Below the pieces are notes generated by a model. The model was not told the DNA's origin, searched no databases, and saw nothing but the letters and a program-made list of their open reading frames with translations. 64,000 bases of DNA from Auanema rhodensis. Its lineage: Eukaryota > Nematoda > Chromadorea > Rhabditida > Rhabditidae. Below, piece after piece: positions 26,651 to 37,932 of the stretch (the first letter of the stretch is position 1; each line of letters begins with the position of its first letter). The position numbers and the translations under genes were made by a program. The stretch covers positions 20,413,638 to 20,477,637 of the forward strand of contig OZ059900.1 in the NCBI GenBank assembly GCA_964057225.1, read 5' to 3'.

Positions 26651-27334
26651 ACCCCTGTTTTTTTGTCGTGAAAGTGGAAGTAGACGTTGTACGAACAATT
26701 TTGAGCTAGGTTTCATTGACATTGCATGAGTTTGAACACATGAAATCGTAAGTCAAAACCTTGTTTACAGCGAAATTTCCAAAAACTGGTTTTCCAGCAT
26801 AATAAAATATTTCTCATGGGAAATACTGTGTTTTTGTATTTTTCTAGTGTTCAGCATGTAAAATGCTTCATTTCAGTATGTAACACGCTGAAATTCGTTG
26901 CATTTGACGACGCATATGAACAAAAATCGATTTAATCAATATTAGCCATAAGGGGCGTGCCCTCAGAATATGCTAATTTCCTTAATTTTCTAACCCCTGT
27001 TTTTTTGTCGTGAAAGTGGAACTAGACGTTGTACGAACAATTTTGAGCTAGGTTTCATTGACATTGCATGAGTTTGAACACAAGAAATCGTAAGTCAAAA
27101 CCTTGTTTACAGCGAAATTTCCAAAAACTGGTTTTCCAGCATAATAAAATATTTCTCATGGGAAATACTGTGTTTTTGTATTTTTCTAGTGTTCAGCATG
27201 TAAAATGCTTCATTTAAGTATGTAACACGCTGAAATTCGTTGCATTTGACGACTCATATGAACAAAAATCGATTTAATCAATATTAGCCATAAGGGGCGT
27301 GCCCTCAGAATATGCTAATTTCCTTAATTTTCTA
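26651..27334 (+). repeat. 2-mer HOR, 684 bp, copy 2 (monomers 79-80)
   Basis: Tandem copy of 25967-26650 with the same five markers at the same offsets. I saw no difference between the two. Confidence 0.9.
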
Positions 27335-27465
27335 ACCCCTGTTTTTTTGTCGTGAAAGTGGAACTAGACGTTGTACGAACAATTTTGAGCTAGGTTTCAT
27401 TGACATTGCATGAGTTTGAACACATGAAATCGTAAGTCAAAACCTTGTTTACAGCGAAATTTCCA

Positions 27466-27481
27466 AAAACTGGTTTTCCAG
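27466..27481 (+). other. Overlapping short dyads AAAAC-TG-GTTTT and CTGG-TTTT-CCAG
   Basis: Two mutually exclusive inverted repeats share the bases around CTGG (27466-27477 and 27470-27481). They sit just after the CC/A indel that separates 342 and 341 bp monomers. The TTTTCTAGC type breaks one pair of the second dyad. Present in every monomer; function unknown. Confidence 0.6.
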
Positions 27482-27533
27482 CATAATAAAATATTTCTCA
27501 TGGGAAATACTGTGTTTTTGTATTTTTCTAGTG

Positions 27534-27576
27534 TTCAGCATGTAAAATGCTTCATTTTAGTATGTAACACGCTGAA
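27534..27576 (+). other. Nested dyad symmetry (potential cruciform), shown in the reference monomer
   Basis: Outer arms TTCAGC (27534-27539) and GCTGAA (27571-27576) enclose inner arms TAAAATG (27543-27549) and CATTTTA (27553-27559), separated only by CTT. The element occurs once per monomer throughout the array. Some types disturb one arm (T224A, T224C, T221A, CATCTAAAAT, ATGTGAAAT). Whether it folds in vivo cannot be told from sequence. Such dyads are known from several centromeric satellites and have been proposed to favour non-B DNA. Confidence 0.7.
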
Positions 27577-27593
27577 ATTCGTTGCATTTGACG
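27577..27593 (+). other. Weak CENP-B-box-like stretch (partial match)
   Basis: The 17-mer beginning ATTCGTTGCA matches the established CENP-B core pattern (NTTCGNNNNANNCGGGN) at TTCG, the central A and one of the four CGGG bases, that is 6 of 9 fixed positions. The CGGG end is not conserved, so binding by CENP-B itself is doubtful. It lies directly next to the nested dyad. Some monomers destroy TTCG (TTCCTTGC, TTTGTTGC, TTCATTGC). Chance resemblance is quite possible. Confidence 0.25.
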
Positions 27594-27607
27594 ACTCATA
27601 TGAACAA

Positions 27608-27617
27608 AAATCGATTT
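27608..27617. other. 10 bp perfect palindrome AAATCGATTT, once per monomer
   Basis: Self-complementary site containing ATCGAT (the ClaI recognition sequence). It is retained in nearly all monomers and so defines a roughly 342 bp restriction ladder. One copy near 17010 has lost an A just upstream. Confidence 0.75.
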
Positions 27618-27636
27618 AATCAATATTAGCCATAAG

Positions 27637-27646
27637 GGGCGTGCCC
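27637..27646. other. GC-rich dyad GGGC-GT-GCCC, once per monomer
   Basis: This is the only GC-rich block in an otherwise AT-rich unit. Monomers 1, 4 and 8 carry GCGTACCC (G309A), which breaks one arm. A few others have AAAGGGCG, which leaves the dyad intact. No function is assigned. Confidence 0.65.
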
Positions 27647-30600
27647 TCAGAATATGCTAATTTCCTTAATTTTCTAACCCCTGTTTTTTTGTCGTGAAAG
27701 TGGAACTAGACGTTGTACGAACAATTTTGAGCTAGGTTTCATTGACATTGCATGAGTTTGAACACATGAAATCGTAAGTCAAAACCTTGTTTACAGCGAA
27801 ATTTCCAAAAACTGGTTTTCCAGCATAATAAAATATTTCTCATGGGAAATACTGTGTTTTTGTATTTTTCTAGTGTTCAGCATGTAAAATGCTTCATTTA
27901 AGTATGTAACACGCTGAAATTCGTTGCATTTGCGACTCATATGAACAAAAATCGATTTAATCAATATTAGCCATAAGGGGCGTGCCCTCAGAATATGCTA
28001 ATTTCCTTAATTTTCTAACCCCTGTTTTTTGTCGTGAAAGTGGAACTAGACGTTGTACGAACAATTTTGAGCTAGGTTTCATTGACATTGCATGAGTTTG
28101 AACACATGAAATCGTAAGTCAAAACCTTGTTTACAGCGAAATTTCCAAAAACTGGTTTTCCAGCATAATAAAATATTTCTCATGGGAAATACTGTGTTTT
28201 TGTATTTTTCTAGTGTTCAGCATGTAAAATGCTTCATTTTAGTATGTAACACGCTGAAATTCGTTGCATTTGACGACTCATATGAACAAAAATCGATTTA
28301 ATCAATATTAGCCATAAGGGGCGTGCCCTCAGAATATGCTAATTTCCTTAATTTTCTAACTCCTGTTTTTTTGTCGTGAAAGTGGAACTAGACGTTGTAC
28401 GAACAATTTTGAGCTAGGTTTCATTGACATTGCATGAGTTTGAACACATGAAATCGTAAGTCAAAACCTTGTTTACAGCGAAATTTCCAAAAACTGGTTT
28501 TCCAGCATAATAAAATATTTCTCATGGGAAATACTGTGTTTTTGTATTTTTCTAGTGTTCAGCATGTAAAATGCTTCATTTTAGTATGTAACACGCTGAA
28601 ATTCGTTGCATTTGACGACTCATATGAACAAAAATCGATTTAATCAATATTAGCCATAAGGGGCGTGCCCTCAGAATATGCTAATTTCCTTAATTTTCTA
28701 ACCCCTGTTTTTTTGTCGTGAAAGTGGAACTAGACGTTGTACGAACAATTTTGAGCTAGGTTTCATTGACATTGCATGAATTTGAACACATGAAATCGTA
28801 AGTCAAAACCTTGTTTACAGCGAAATTTCCAAAAACTGGTTTTCCAGCATAATAAAATATTTCTCATGGGAAATACTGTGTTTTTGTATTTTTCTAGTGT
28901 TCAGCATGTAAAATGCTTCATTTTAGTATGTAACACGCTGAAATTCGTTGCATTTGACGACTCATATGAACAAAAATCGATTTAATCAATATTAGCCATA
29001 AGGGGCGTGCCCTCAGAATATGCTAATTTCCTTAATTTTCTAACCCCTGTTTTTTTGTCGTGAAAGTGGAACTAGACGTTGTACGAACAAATTTGAGCTA
29101 GGTTTCATTGACATTGCATGAGTTTGAACACAAGAAATCGTAAGTCAAAACCTTGTTTACAGCGAAATTTTCAAAAACTGGTTTTCCAGCATAATAAAAT
29201 ATTTCTCATGGGAAATACTGTGTTTTTGTATTTTTCTAGTGTTCAGCATGTAAAATGCTTCATTTTAGTATGTAACACGCTGAAATTCGTTGCATTTGAC
29301 GACTCATATGAACAAAAATCGATTTAATCAATATTAGCCATAAGGGGCGTGCCCTCAGAATATGCTAATTTCCTTAATTTTCTAACCCCTGTTTTTTTGT
29401 CGTGAAAGTGGAAGTAGACGTTGTACGAACAATTTTGAGCTAGGTTTCATTGACATTGCATGAGTTTGAACACATGAAATCGTAAGTCAAAACCTTGTTT
29501 ACAGCGAAATTTCCAAAAACTGGTTTTCCAGCATAATAAAATATTTCTCATGGGAAATACTGTGTTTTTGTATTTTTCTAGTGTTCAGCATGTAAAATGC
29601 TTCATTTCAGTATGTAACACGCTGAAATTCGTTGCATTTGACGACGCATATGAACAAAAATCGATTTAATCAATATTAGCCATAAGGGGCGTGCCCTCAG
29701 AATATGCTAATTTCCTTAATTTTCTAACCCCTGTTTTTTTGTCGTGAAAGTGGAACTAGACGTTGTACGAACAATTTTGAGCTAGGTTTCATTGACATTG
29801 CATGAGTTTGAACACATGAAATCGTAAGTCAAAACCTTGTTTACAGCGAAATTTCCAAAAACTGGTTTTCCAGCATAATAAAATATTTCTCATGGGAAAT
29901 ACTGTGTTTTTGTATTTTTCTAGTGTTCAGCATGTAAAATGCTTTATTTTAGTATGTAACACGCTGAAATTCGTTGCATTTGACGACTCATATGAACAAA
30001 AATCGATTTAATCAATATTAGCCATAAGGGGCGTGCCCTCAGAATATGCTAATTTCCTTAATTTTCTAACCCCTGTTTTTTTGTCGTGAAAGTGGAAGTA
30101 GACGTTGTACGAACAATTTTGAGCTAGGTTTCATTGACATTGCATGAATTTGAACACATGAAATCGTAAGTCAAAACCTTGTTTACAGCGAAATTTCCAA
30201 AAACTGGTTTTCCAGCATAATAAAATATTTCTCATGGGAAATACTGTGTTTTTGTATTTTTCTAGTGTTCAGCATGTAAAATGCTTCATTTTAGTATGTA
30301 ACACGCTGAAATTCGTTGCATTTGACGACTCATATGAACAAAAATCGATTTAATCAATATTAGCCATAAGGGGCGTGCCCTCAGAATATGCTAATTTCCT
30401 TAATTTTCTAACCCCTGTTTTTTTGTCGTGAAAGTGGAACTAGACGTTGTACGAACAATTTTGAGCTAGGTTTCATTGACATTGCATGAATTTGAACACA
30501 TGAAATCGTAAGTCAAAACCTTGTTTACAGCGAAATTTCCAAAAACTGGTTTTCCAGCATAATAAAATATTTCTCATGGGAAATACTGTGTTTTTGTATT

Positions 30601-30752
30601 TTTCTAGTGTTCAGCATGTAAAATGCTTCATTTCAGTATGTAACACGCTGAAATTCGTTGCATTTGACGACGCATATGAACAAAAATCGATTTAATCAAT
30701 ATTAGCCATAAGGGGCGTGCCCTCAGAATATGCTAATTTCCTTAATTTTCTA

Positions 30753-33700
30753 ACCCCTGTTTTTTTGTCGTGAAAGTGGAACTAGACGTTGTACGAACAA
30801 TTTTGAGCTAGGTTTCATTGACATTGCATGAGTTTGAACACAAGAAATCGTAAGTCAAAACCTTGTTTACAGCGAAATTTCCAAAAACTGGTTTTCCAGC
30901 ATAATAAAATATTTCTCATGGGAAATACTGTGTTTTTGTATTTTTCTAGTGTTCAGCATGTAAAATGCTTCATTTAAGTATGTAACACGCTGAAATTCGT
31001 TGCATTTGACGACTCATATGAACAAAAATCGATTTAATCAATATTAGCCATAAGGGGCGTGCCCTCAGAATATGCTAATTTCCTTAATTTTCTAACCCCT
31101 GTTTTTTTGTCGTGAAAGTGGAAGTAGACGTTGTACGAACAATTTTGAGCTAGGTTTCATTGACATTGCATGAGTTTGAACACATGAAATCGTAAGTCAA
31201 AACCTTGTTTACAGCGAAATTTCCAAAAACTGGTTTTCCAGCATAATAAAATATTTCTCATGGGAAATACTGTGTTTTTGTATTTTTCTAGTGTTCAGCA
31301 TGTAAAATGCTTCATTTCAGTATGTAACACGCTGAAATTCGTTGCATTTGACGACGCATATGAACAAAAATCGATTTAATCAATATTAGCCATAAGGGGC
31401 GTGCCCTCAGAATATGCTAATTTCCTTAATTTTCTAACCCCTGTTTTTTTGTCGTGAAAGTGGAACTAGACGTTGTACGAACAATTTTGAGCTAGGTTTC
31501 ATTGACATTGCATGAGTTTGAACACAAGAAATCGTAAGTCAAAACCTTGTTTACAGCGAAATTTCCAAAAACTGGTTTTCCAGCATAATAAAATATTTCT
31601 CATGGGAAATACTGTGTTTTTGTATTTTTCTAGTGTTCAGCATGTAAAATGCTTCATTTAAGTATGTAACACGCTGAAATTCGTTGCATTTGACGACTCA
31701 TATGAACAAAAATCGATTTAATCAATATTAGCCATAAGGGGCGTGCCCTCAGAATATGCTAATTTCCTTAATTTTCTAACCCCTGTTTTTTTGTCGTGAA
31801 AGTGGAACTAGACGTTGTACGAACAATTTTGAGCTAGGTTTCATTGACATTGCATGAGTTTGAACACATGAAATCGTAAGTCAAAACCTTGTTTACAGCG
31901 AAATTTCCAAAAACTGGTTTTCCAGCATAATAAAATATTTCTCATGGGAAATACTGTGTTTTTGTATTTTTCTAGTGTTCAGCATGTAAAATGCTTCATT
32001 TTAGTATGTAACACGCTGAAATTCGTTGCATTTGACGACTCATATGAACAAAAATCGATTTAATCAATATTAGCCATAAGGGGCGTGCCCTCAGAATATG
32101 CTAATTTCCTTAATTTTCTAACCCCTGTTTTTTTGTCGTGAAAGTGGAACTAGACGTTGTACGAACAATTTTGAGCTAGGTTTCATTGACATTGCATGAG
32201 TTTGAACACATGAAATCGTAAGTCAAAACCTTGTTTACAGCGAAATTTCCAAAAACTGGTTTTCCAGCATAATAAAATATTTCTCATGGGAAATACTGTG
32301 TTTTTGTATTTTTCTAGTGTTCAGCATGTAAAATGCTTCATTTAAGTATGTAACACGCTGAAATTCGTTGCATTTGCGACTCATATGAACAAAAATCGAT
32401 TTAATCAATATTAGCCATAAGGGGCGTGCCCTCAGAATATGCTAATTTCCTTAATTTTCTAACCCCTGTTTTTTGTCGTGAAAGTGGAACTAGACGTTGT
32501 ACGAACAATTTTGAGCTAGGTTTCATTGACATTGCATGAGTTTGAACACATGAAATCGTAAGTCAAAACCTTGTTTACAGCGAAATTTCCAAAAACTGGT
32601 TTTCCAGCATAATAAAATATTTCTCATGGGAAATACTGTGTTTTTGTATTTTTCTAGTGTTCAGCATGTAAAATGCTTCATTTTAGTATGTAACACGCTG
32701 AAATTCGTTGCATTTGACGACTCATATGAACAAAAATCGATTTAATCAATATTAGCCATAAGGGGCGTGCCCTCAGAATATGCTAATTTCCTTAATTTTC
32801 TAACTCCTGTTTTTTTGTCGTGAAAGTGGAACTAGACGTTGTACGAACAATTTTGAGCTAGGTTTCATTGACATTGCATAAGTTTGAACACATGAAATCG
32901 TAAGTCAAAACCTTGTTTACAGCGAAATTTCCAAAAACTGGTTTTCCAGCATAATAAAATATTTCTCATGGGAAATACTGTGTTTTTGTATTTTTCTAGT
33001 GTTCAGCATGTAAAATGCTTCATTTTAGTATGTAACACGCTGAAATTCGTTGCATTTGACGACTCATATGAACAAAAATCGATTTAATCAATATTAGCCA
33101 TAAGGGGCGTGCCCTCAGAATATGCTAATTTCCTTAATTTTCTAACCCCTGTTTTTTTGTCGTGAAAGTGGAACTAGACGTTGTACGAACAATTTTGAGC
33201 TAGGTTTCATTGACATTGCATGAATTTGAACACATGAAATCGTAAGTCAAAACCTTGTTTACAGCGAAATTTCCAAAAACTGGTTTTCCAGCATAATAAA
33301 ATATTTCTCATGGGAAATACTGTGTTTTTGTATTTTTCTAGTGTTCAGCATGTAAAATGCTTCATTTTAGTATGTAACACGCTGAAATTCGTTGCATTTG
33401 ACGACTCATATGAACAAAAATCGATTTAATCAATATTAGCCATAAGGGGCGTGCCCTCAGAATATGCTAATTTCCTTAATTTTCTAACCCCTGTTTTTTT
33501 GTCGTGAAAGTGGAACTAGACGTTGTACGAACAAATTTGAGCTAGGTTTCATTGACATTGCATGAGTTTGAACACAAGAAATCGTAAGTCAAAACCTTGT
33601 TTACAGCGAAATTTTCAAAAACTGGTTTTCCAGCATAATAAAATATTTCTCATGGGAAATACTGTGTTTTTGTATTTTTCTAGTGTTCAGCATGTAAAAT

Positions 33701-35196
33701 GCTTCATTTTAGTATGTAACACGCTGAAATTCGTTGCATTTGACGACTCATATGAACAAAAATCGATTTAATCAATATTAGCCATAAGGGGCGTGCCCTC
33801 AGAATATGCTAATTTCCTTAATTTTCTAACCCCTGTTTTTTTGTCGTGAAAGTGGAAGTAGACGTTGTACGAACAATTTTGAGCTAGGTTTCATTGACAT
33901 TGGATGAGTTTGAACACATGAAATCGTAAGTCAAAACCTTGTTTACAGCGAAATTTCCAAAAACTGGTTTTCCAGCATAATAAAATATTTCTCATGGGAA
34001 ATACTGTGTTTTTGTATTTTTCTAGTGTTCAGCATGTAAAATGCTTCATTTCAGTATGTAACACGCTGAAATTCGTTGCATTTGACGACGCATATGAACA
34101 AAAATCGATTTAATCAATATTAGCCATAAAGGGCGTGCCCTCAGAATATGCTAATTTCCTTAATTTTCTAACCCCTGTTTTTTTGTCGTGAAAGTGGAAC
34201 TAGACGTTGTACGAACAATTTTGAGCTAGGTTTCATTGACATTGCATGAGTTTGAACACATGAAATCGTAAGTCAAAACCTTGTTTACAGCGAAATTTCC
34301 AAAAACTGGTTTTCCAGCATAATAAAATATTTCTCATGGGAAATACTGTGTTTTTGTATTTTTCTAGTGTTCAGCATGTAAAATGCTTTATTTTAGTATG
34401 TAACACGCTGAAATTCGTTGCATTTGACGACTCATATGAACAAAAATCGATTTAATCAATATTAGCCATAAGGGGCGTGCCCTCAGAATATGCTAATTTC
34501 CTTAATTTTCTAACCCCTGTTTTTTTGTCGTGAAAGTGGAAGTAGACGTTGTACGAACAATTTTGAGCTAGGTTTCATTGACATTGCATGAATTTGAACA
34601 CATGAAATCGTAAGTCAAAACCTTGTTTACAGCGAAATTTCCAAAAACTGGTTTTCCAGCATAATAAAATATTTCTCATGGGAAATACTGTGTTTTTGTA
34701 TTTTTCTAGTGTTCAGCATGTAAAATGCTTCATTTTAGTATGTAACACGCTGAAATTCGTTGCATTTGACGACTCATATGAACAAAAATCGATTTAATCA
34801 ATATTAGCCATAAGGGGCGTGCCCTCAGAATATGCTAATTTCCTTAATTTTCTAACCCCTGTTTTTTTGTCGTGAAAGTGGAACTAGACGTTGTACGAAC
34901 AATTTTGAGCTAGGTTTCATTGACATTGCATGAATTTGAACACATGAAATCGTAAGTCAAAACCTTGTTTACAGCGAAATTTCCAAAAACTGGTTTTCCA
35001 GCATAATAAAATATTTCTCATGGGAAATACTGTGTTTTTGTATTTTTCTAGTGTTCAGCATGTAAAATACTTCATTTTAGTATGTAACACGCTGAAATTC
35101 GTTGCATTTGACGACTCATATGAACAAAAATCGATTTAATCAATATTAGCCATAAGGGGCGTGCCCTCAGAATATGCTAATTTCCTTAATTTTCTA
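30753..35196 (+). repeat. 13-mer HOR, 4444 bp, copy 2 (monomers 91-103)
   Basis: Adjacent tandem copy of 26309-30752, identical in length and marker order. Private differences seen: GCATAAG in monomer 97, TTGGATGAG and AAAGGGCG in monomer 100, and AATACTTC in the last monomer. That last monomer also lacks the TTTCAGT/GACGCAT pair present in its counterpart at 30411-30752. Confidence 0.93.
33487..34854 (+). repeat. 4 monomers repeated at 5-mer spacing, copy 1 (monomers 99-102)
   Basis: AAATTTGAG/CACAAG, GGAAGTAG/GACGCAT, TTTATTTT, then GGAAGTAG with GCATGAATT. This part of 13-mer copy 2 is duplicated 1710 bp (5 monomers) downstream. Confidence 0.85.
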
Positions 35197-36564
35197 ACCC
35201 CTGTTTTTTTGTCGTGAAAGTGGAACTAGACGTTGTACGAACAAATTTGAGCTAGGTTTCATTGACATTGCATGAGTTTGAACACAAGAAATCGTAAGTC
35301 AAAACCTTGTTTACAGCGAAATTTTCAAAAACTGGTTTTCCAGCATAATAAAATATTTCTCATGGGAAATACTGTGTTTTTGTATTTTTCTAGTGTTCAG
35401 CATGTAAAATGCTTCATTTTAGTATGTAACACGCTGAAATTCGTTGCATTTGACGACTCATATGAACAAAAATCGATTTAATCAATATTAGCCATAAGGG
35501 GCGTGCCCTCAGAATATGCTAATTTCCTTAATTTTCTAACCCCTGTTTTTTTGTCGTGAAAGTGGAAGTAGACGTTGTACGAACAATTTTGAGCTAGGTT
35601 TCATTGACATTGCATGAGTTTGAACACATGAAATCGTAAGTCAAAACCTTGTTTACAGCGAAATTTCCAAAAACTGGTTTTCCAGCATAATAAAATATTT
35701 CTCATGGGAAATACTGTGTTTTTGTATTTTTCTAGTGTTCAGCATGTAAAATGCTTCATTTCAGTATGTAACACGCTGAAATTCGTTGCATTTGACGACG
35801 CATATGAACAAAAATCGATTTAATCAATATTAGCCATAAGGGGCGTGCCCTCAGAATATGCTAATTTCCTTAATTTTCTAACCCCTGTTTTTTTGTCGTG
35901 AAAGTGGAACTAGACGTTGTACGAACAATTTTGAGCTAGGTTTCATTGACATTGCATGAGTTTGAACACATGAAATCGTAAGTCAAAACCTTGTTTACAG
36001 CGAAATTTCCAAAAACTGGTTTTCCAGCATAATAAAATATTTCTCATGGGAAATACTGTGTTTTTGTATTTTTCTAGTGTTCAGCATGTAAAATGCTTTA
36101 TTTTAGTATGTAACACGCTGAAATTCGTTGCATTTGACGACTCATATGAACAAAAATCGATTTAATCAATATTAGCCATAAGGGGCGTGCCCTCAGAATA
36201 TGCTAATTTCCTTAATTTTCTAACCCCTGTTTTTTTGTCGTGAAAGTGGAAGTAGACGTTGTACGAACAATTTTGAGCTAGGTTTCATTGACATTGCATG
36301 AATTTGAACACATGAAATCGTAAGTCAAAACCTTGTTTACAGCGAAATTTCCAAAAACTGGTTTTCCAGCATAATAAAATATTTCTCATGGGAAATACTG
36401 TGTTTTTGTATTTTTCTAGTGTTCAGCATGTAAAATGCTTCATTTTAGTATGTAACACGCTGAAATTCGTTGCATTTGACGACTCATATGAACAAAAATC
36501 GATTTAATCAATATTAGCCATAAGGGGCGTGCCCTCAGAATATGCTAATTTCCTTAATTTTCTA
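35197..36564 (+). repeat. 4 monomers repeated at 5-mer spacing, copy 2 (monomers 104-107)
   Basis: Same four types as 33487-34854, lacking the private TTGGATGAG and AAAGGGCG changes of copy 1. Copy 1 therefore picked those up after the duplication, or this copy derives from 13-mer copy 1. Confidence 0.85.
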
Positions 36565-37932
36565 ACCCCTGTTTTTTTGTCGTGAAAGTGGAACTAGACG
36601 TTGTACGAACAAATTTGAGCTAGGTTTCATTGACATTGCATGAGTTTGAACACAAGAAATCGTAAGTCAAAACCTTGTTTACAGCGAAATTTCCAAAAAC
36701 TGGTTTTCCAGCATAATAAAATATTTCTCATGGGAAGTACTGTGTTTTTGTATTTTTCTAGTGTTCAGCATGTAAAATGCTTCATTTTAGTATGTAACAC
36801 GCTGAAATTCGTTGCATTTGACGACTCATATGAACAAAAATCGATTTAATCAATATTAGCCATAAGGGGCGTGCCCTCAGAATATGCTAATTTCCTTAAT
36901 TTTCTAACCCCTGTTTTTTTGTCGTGAAAGTGGAACTAGACGTTGTACGAACAATTTTGAGCTAGGTTTCATTGACATTGCATGAGTTTGAACACATGAA
37001 ATCGTAAGTCAAAACCTTGTTTACAGCGAAATTTCCAAAAACTGGTTTTCCAGCATAATAAAATATTTCTCATGGGAAATACTGTGTTTTTGTATTTTTC
37101 TAGTGTTCAGCATGTAAAATGCTTCATTTTAGTATGTAACACGCTGAAATTCGTTGCATTTGACGACTCATATGAACAAAAATCGATTTAATCAATATTA
37201 GCCATAAGGGGCGTGCCCTCAGAATATGCTAATTTCCTTAATTTTCTAACCCCTGTTTTTTTGTCGTGAAAGTGGAACTAGACGTTGTACGAACAAACTT
37301 GAGCTAGGTTTCATTGACATTGCATGAGTTTGAACACAAGAAATCGTAAGTCAAAACCTTGTTTACAGCGAAATTTTCAAAAACTGGTTTTCCAGCATAA
37401 TAAAATATTTCTCATGGGAAATACTGTGTTTTTGTATTTTTCTAGTGTTCAGCATGTAAAATGCTTCATTTTAGTATGTAACACGCTGAAATTCGTTGCA
37501 TTTGACGACTCATATGAACAAAAATCGATTTAATCAATATTAGCCATAAGGGGCGTGCCCTCAGAATATGCTAATTTCCTTAATTTTCTAACCCCTGTTT
37601 TTTTGTCGTGAAAGTGGAACTAGACGTTGTACGAACAATTTTGAGCTAGGTTTCATTGACATTGCATGAATTTGAACACATGAAATCGTAAGTCAAAACC
37701 TTGTTTACAGCGAAATTTCCAAAAACTGGTTTTCCAGCATAATAAAATATTTCTCATGGGAAATACTGTGTTTTTGTATTTTTCTAGTGTTCAGCATGTA
37801 AAATGCTTCATTTTAGTATGTAACACGCTGAAATTCGTTGCATTTGACGACTCATATGAACAAAAATCGATTTAATCAATATTAGCCATAAGGGGCGTGC
37901 CCTCAGAATATGCTAATTTCCTTAATTTTCTA
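36223..37932 (+). repeat. 5 monomers repeated at 7-mer spacing, copy 1 (monomers 107-111)
   Basis: GGAAGTAG/GCATGAATT; CACAAG with GGAAGTACT (A173G); majority type; CACAAG/TTTTC; GCATGAATT. Repeated 2394 bp (7 monomers) downstream at 38617-40326. Confidence 0.85.

Larger units (their letters stand above)
27335..27676 (+). repeat. Reference 342 bp satellite monomer (monomer 81)
   Basis: This copy carries the majority base at every diagnostic site I tracked, so it serves as the coordinate standard. All monomer positions quoted in other entries count from its first base. Landmarks are a T7 tract at 8-14, CTGG-TTTT-CCAG at 136-147, a nested dyad at 200-242, the TTCG-containing CENP-B-like stretch at 243-259, the palindrome AAATCGATTT at 274-283, and GGGC-GT-GCCC at 303-312. 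By hand count it has 57 C, 59 G and 10 CpG, giving 34% GC and a CpG observed/expected near 1. Which base is 'first' is arbitrary, since the array has no visible end. Confidence 0.95.
26309..30752 (+). repeat. 13-mer HOR, 4444 bp, copy 1 (monomers 78-90)
   Basis: Landmarks in order: CACAAG/TTTAAGT; GGAAGTAG/GACGCAT; CACAAG/TTTAAGT; majority type; TTTGCGACTC (1 bp loss); T6 tract; AACTCCTG; GCATGAATT; AAATTTGAG/CACAAG/TTTTC; GGAAGTAG/GACGCAT; TTTATTTT; GGAAGTAG with GCATGAATT; GCATGAATT. The two 1 bp losses explain why 13 monomers total 4444 rather than 4446 bp. The same two losses recur in copy 2. Confidence 0.93.

Noticed and set aside
27484-27489. AATAAA poly-adenylation-like hexamer in every monomer
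   Set aside because: Expected by chance in AT-rich DNA, and there is no gene upstream of it.
27543-27559. Stem-loop TAAAATG-CTT-CATTTTA as a transcription terminator
   Set aside because: It is AT-rich, lacks a following T run, occurs in each of 187 repeats, and there is no transcription unit. Better described as a dyad in satellite DNA.
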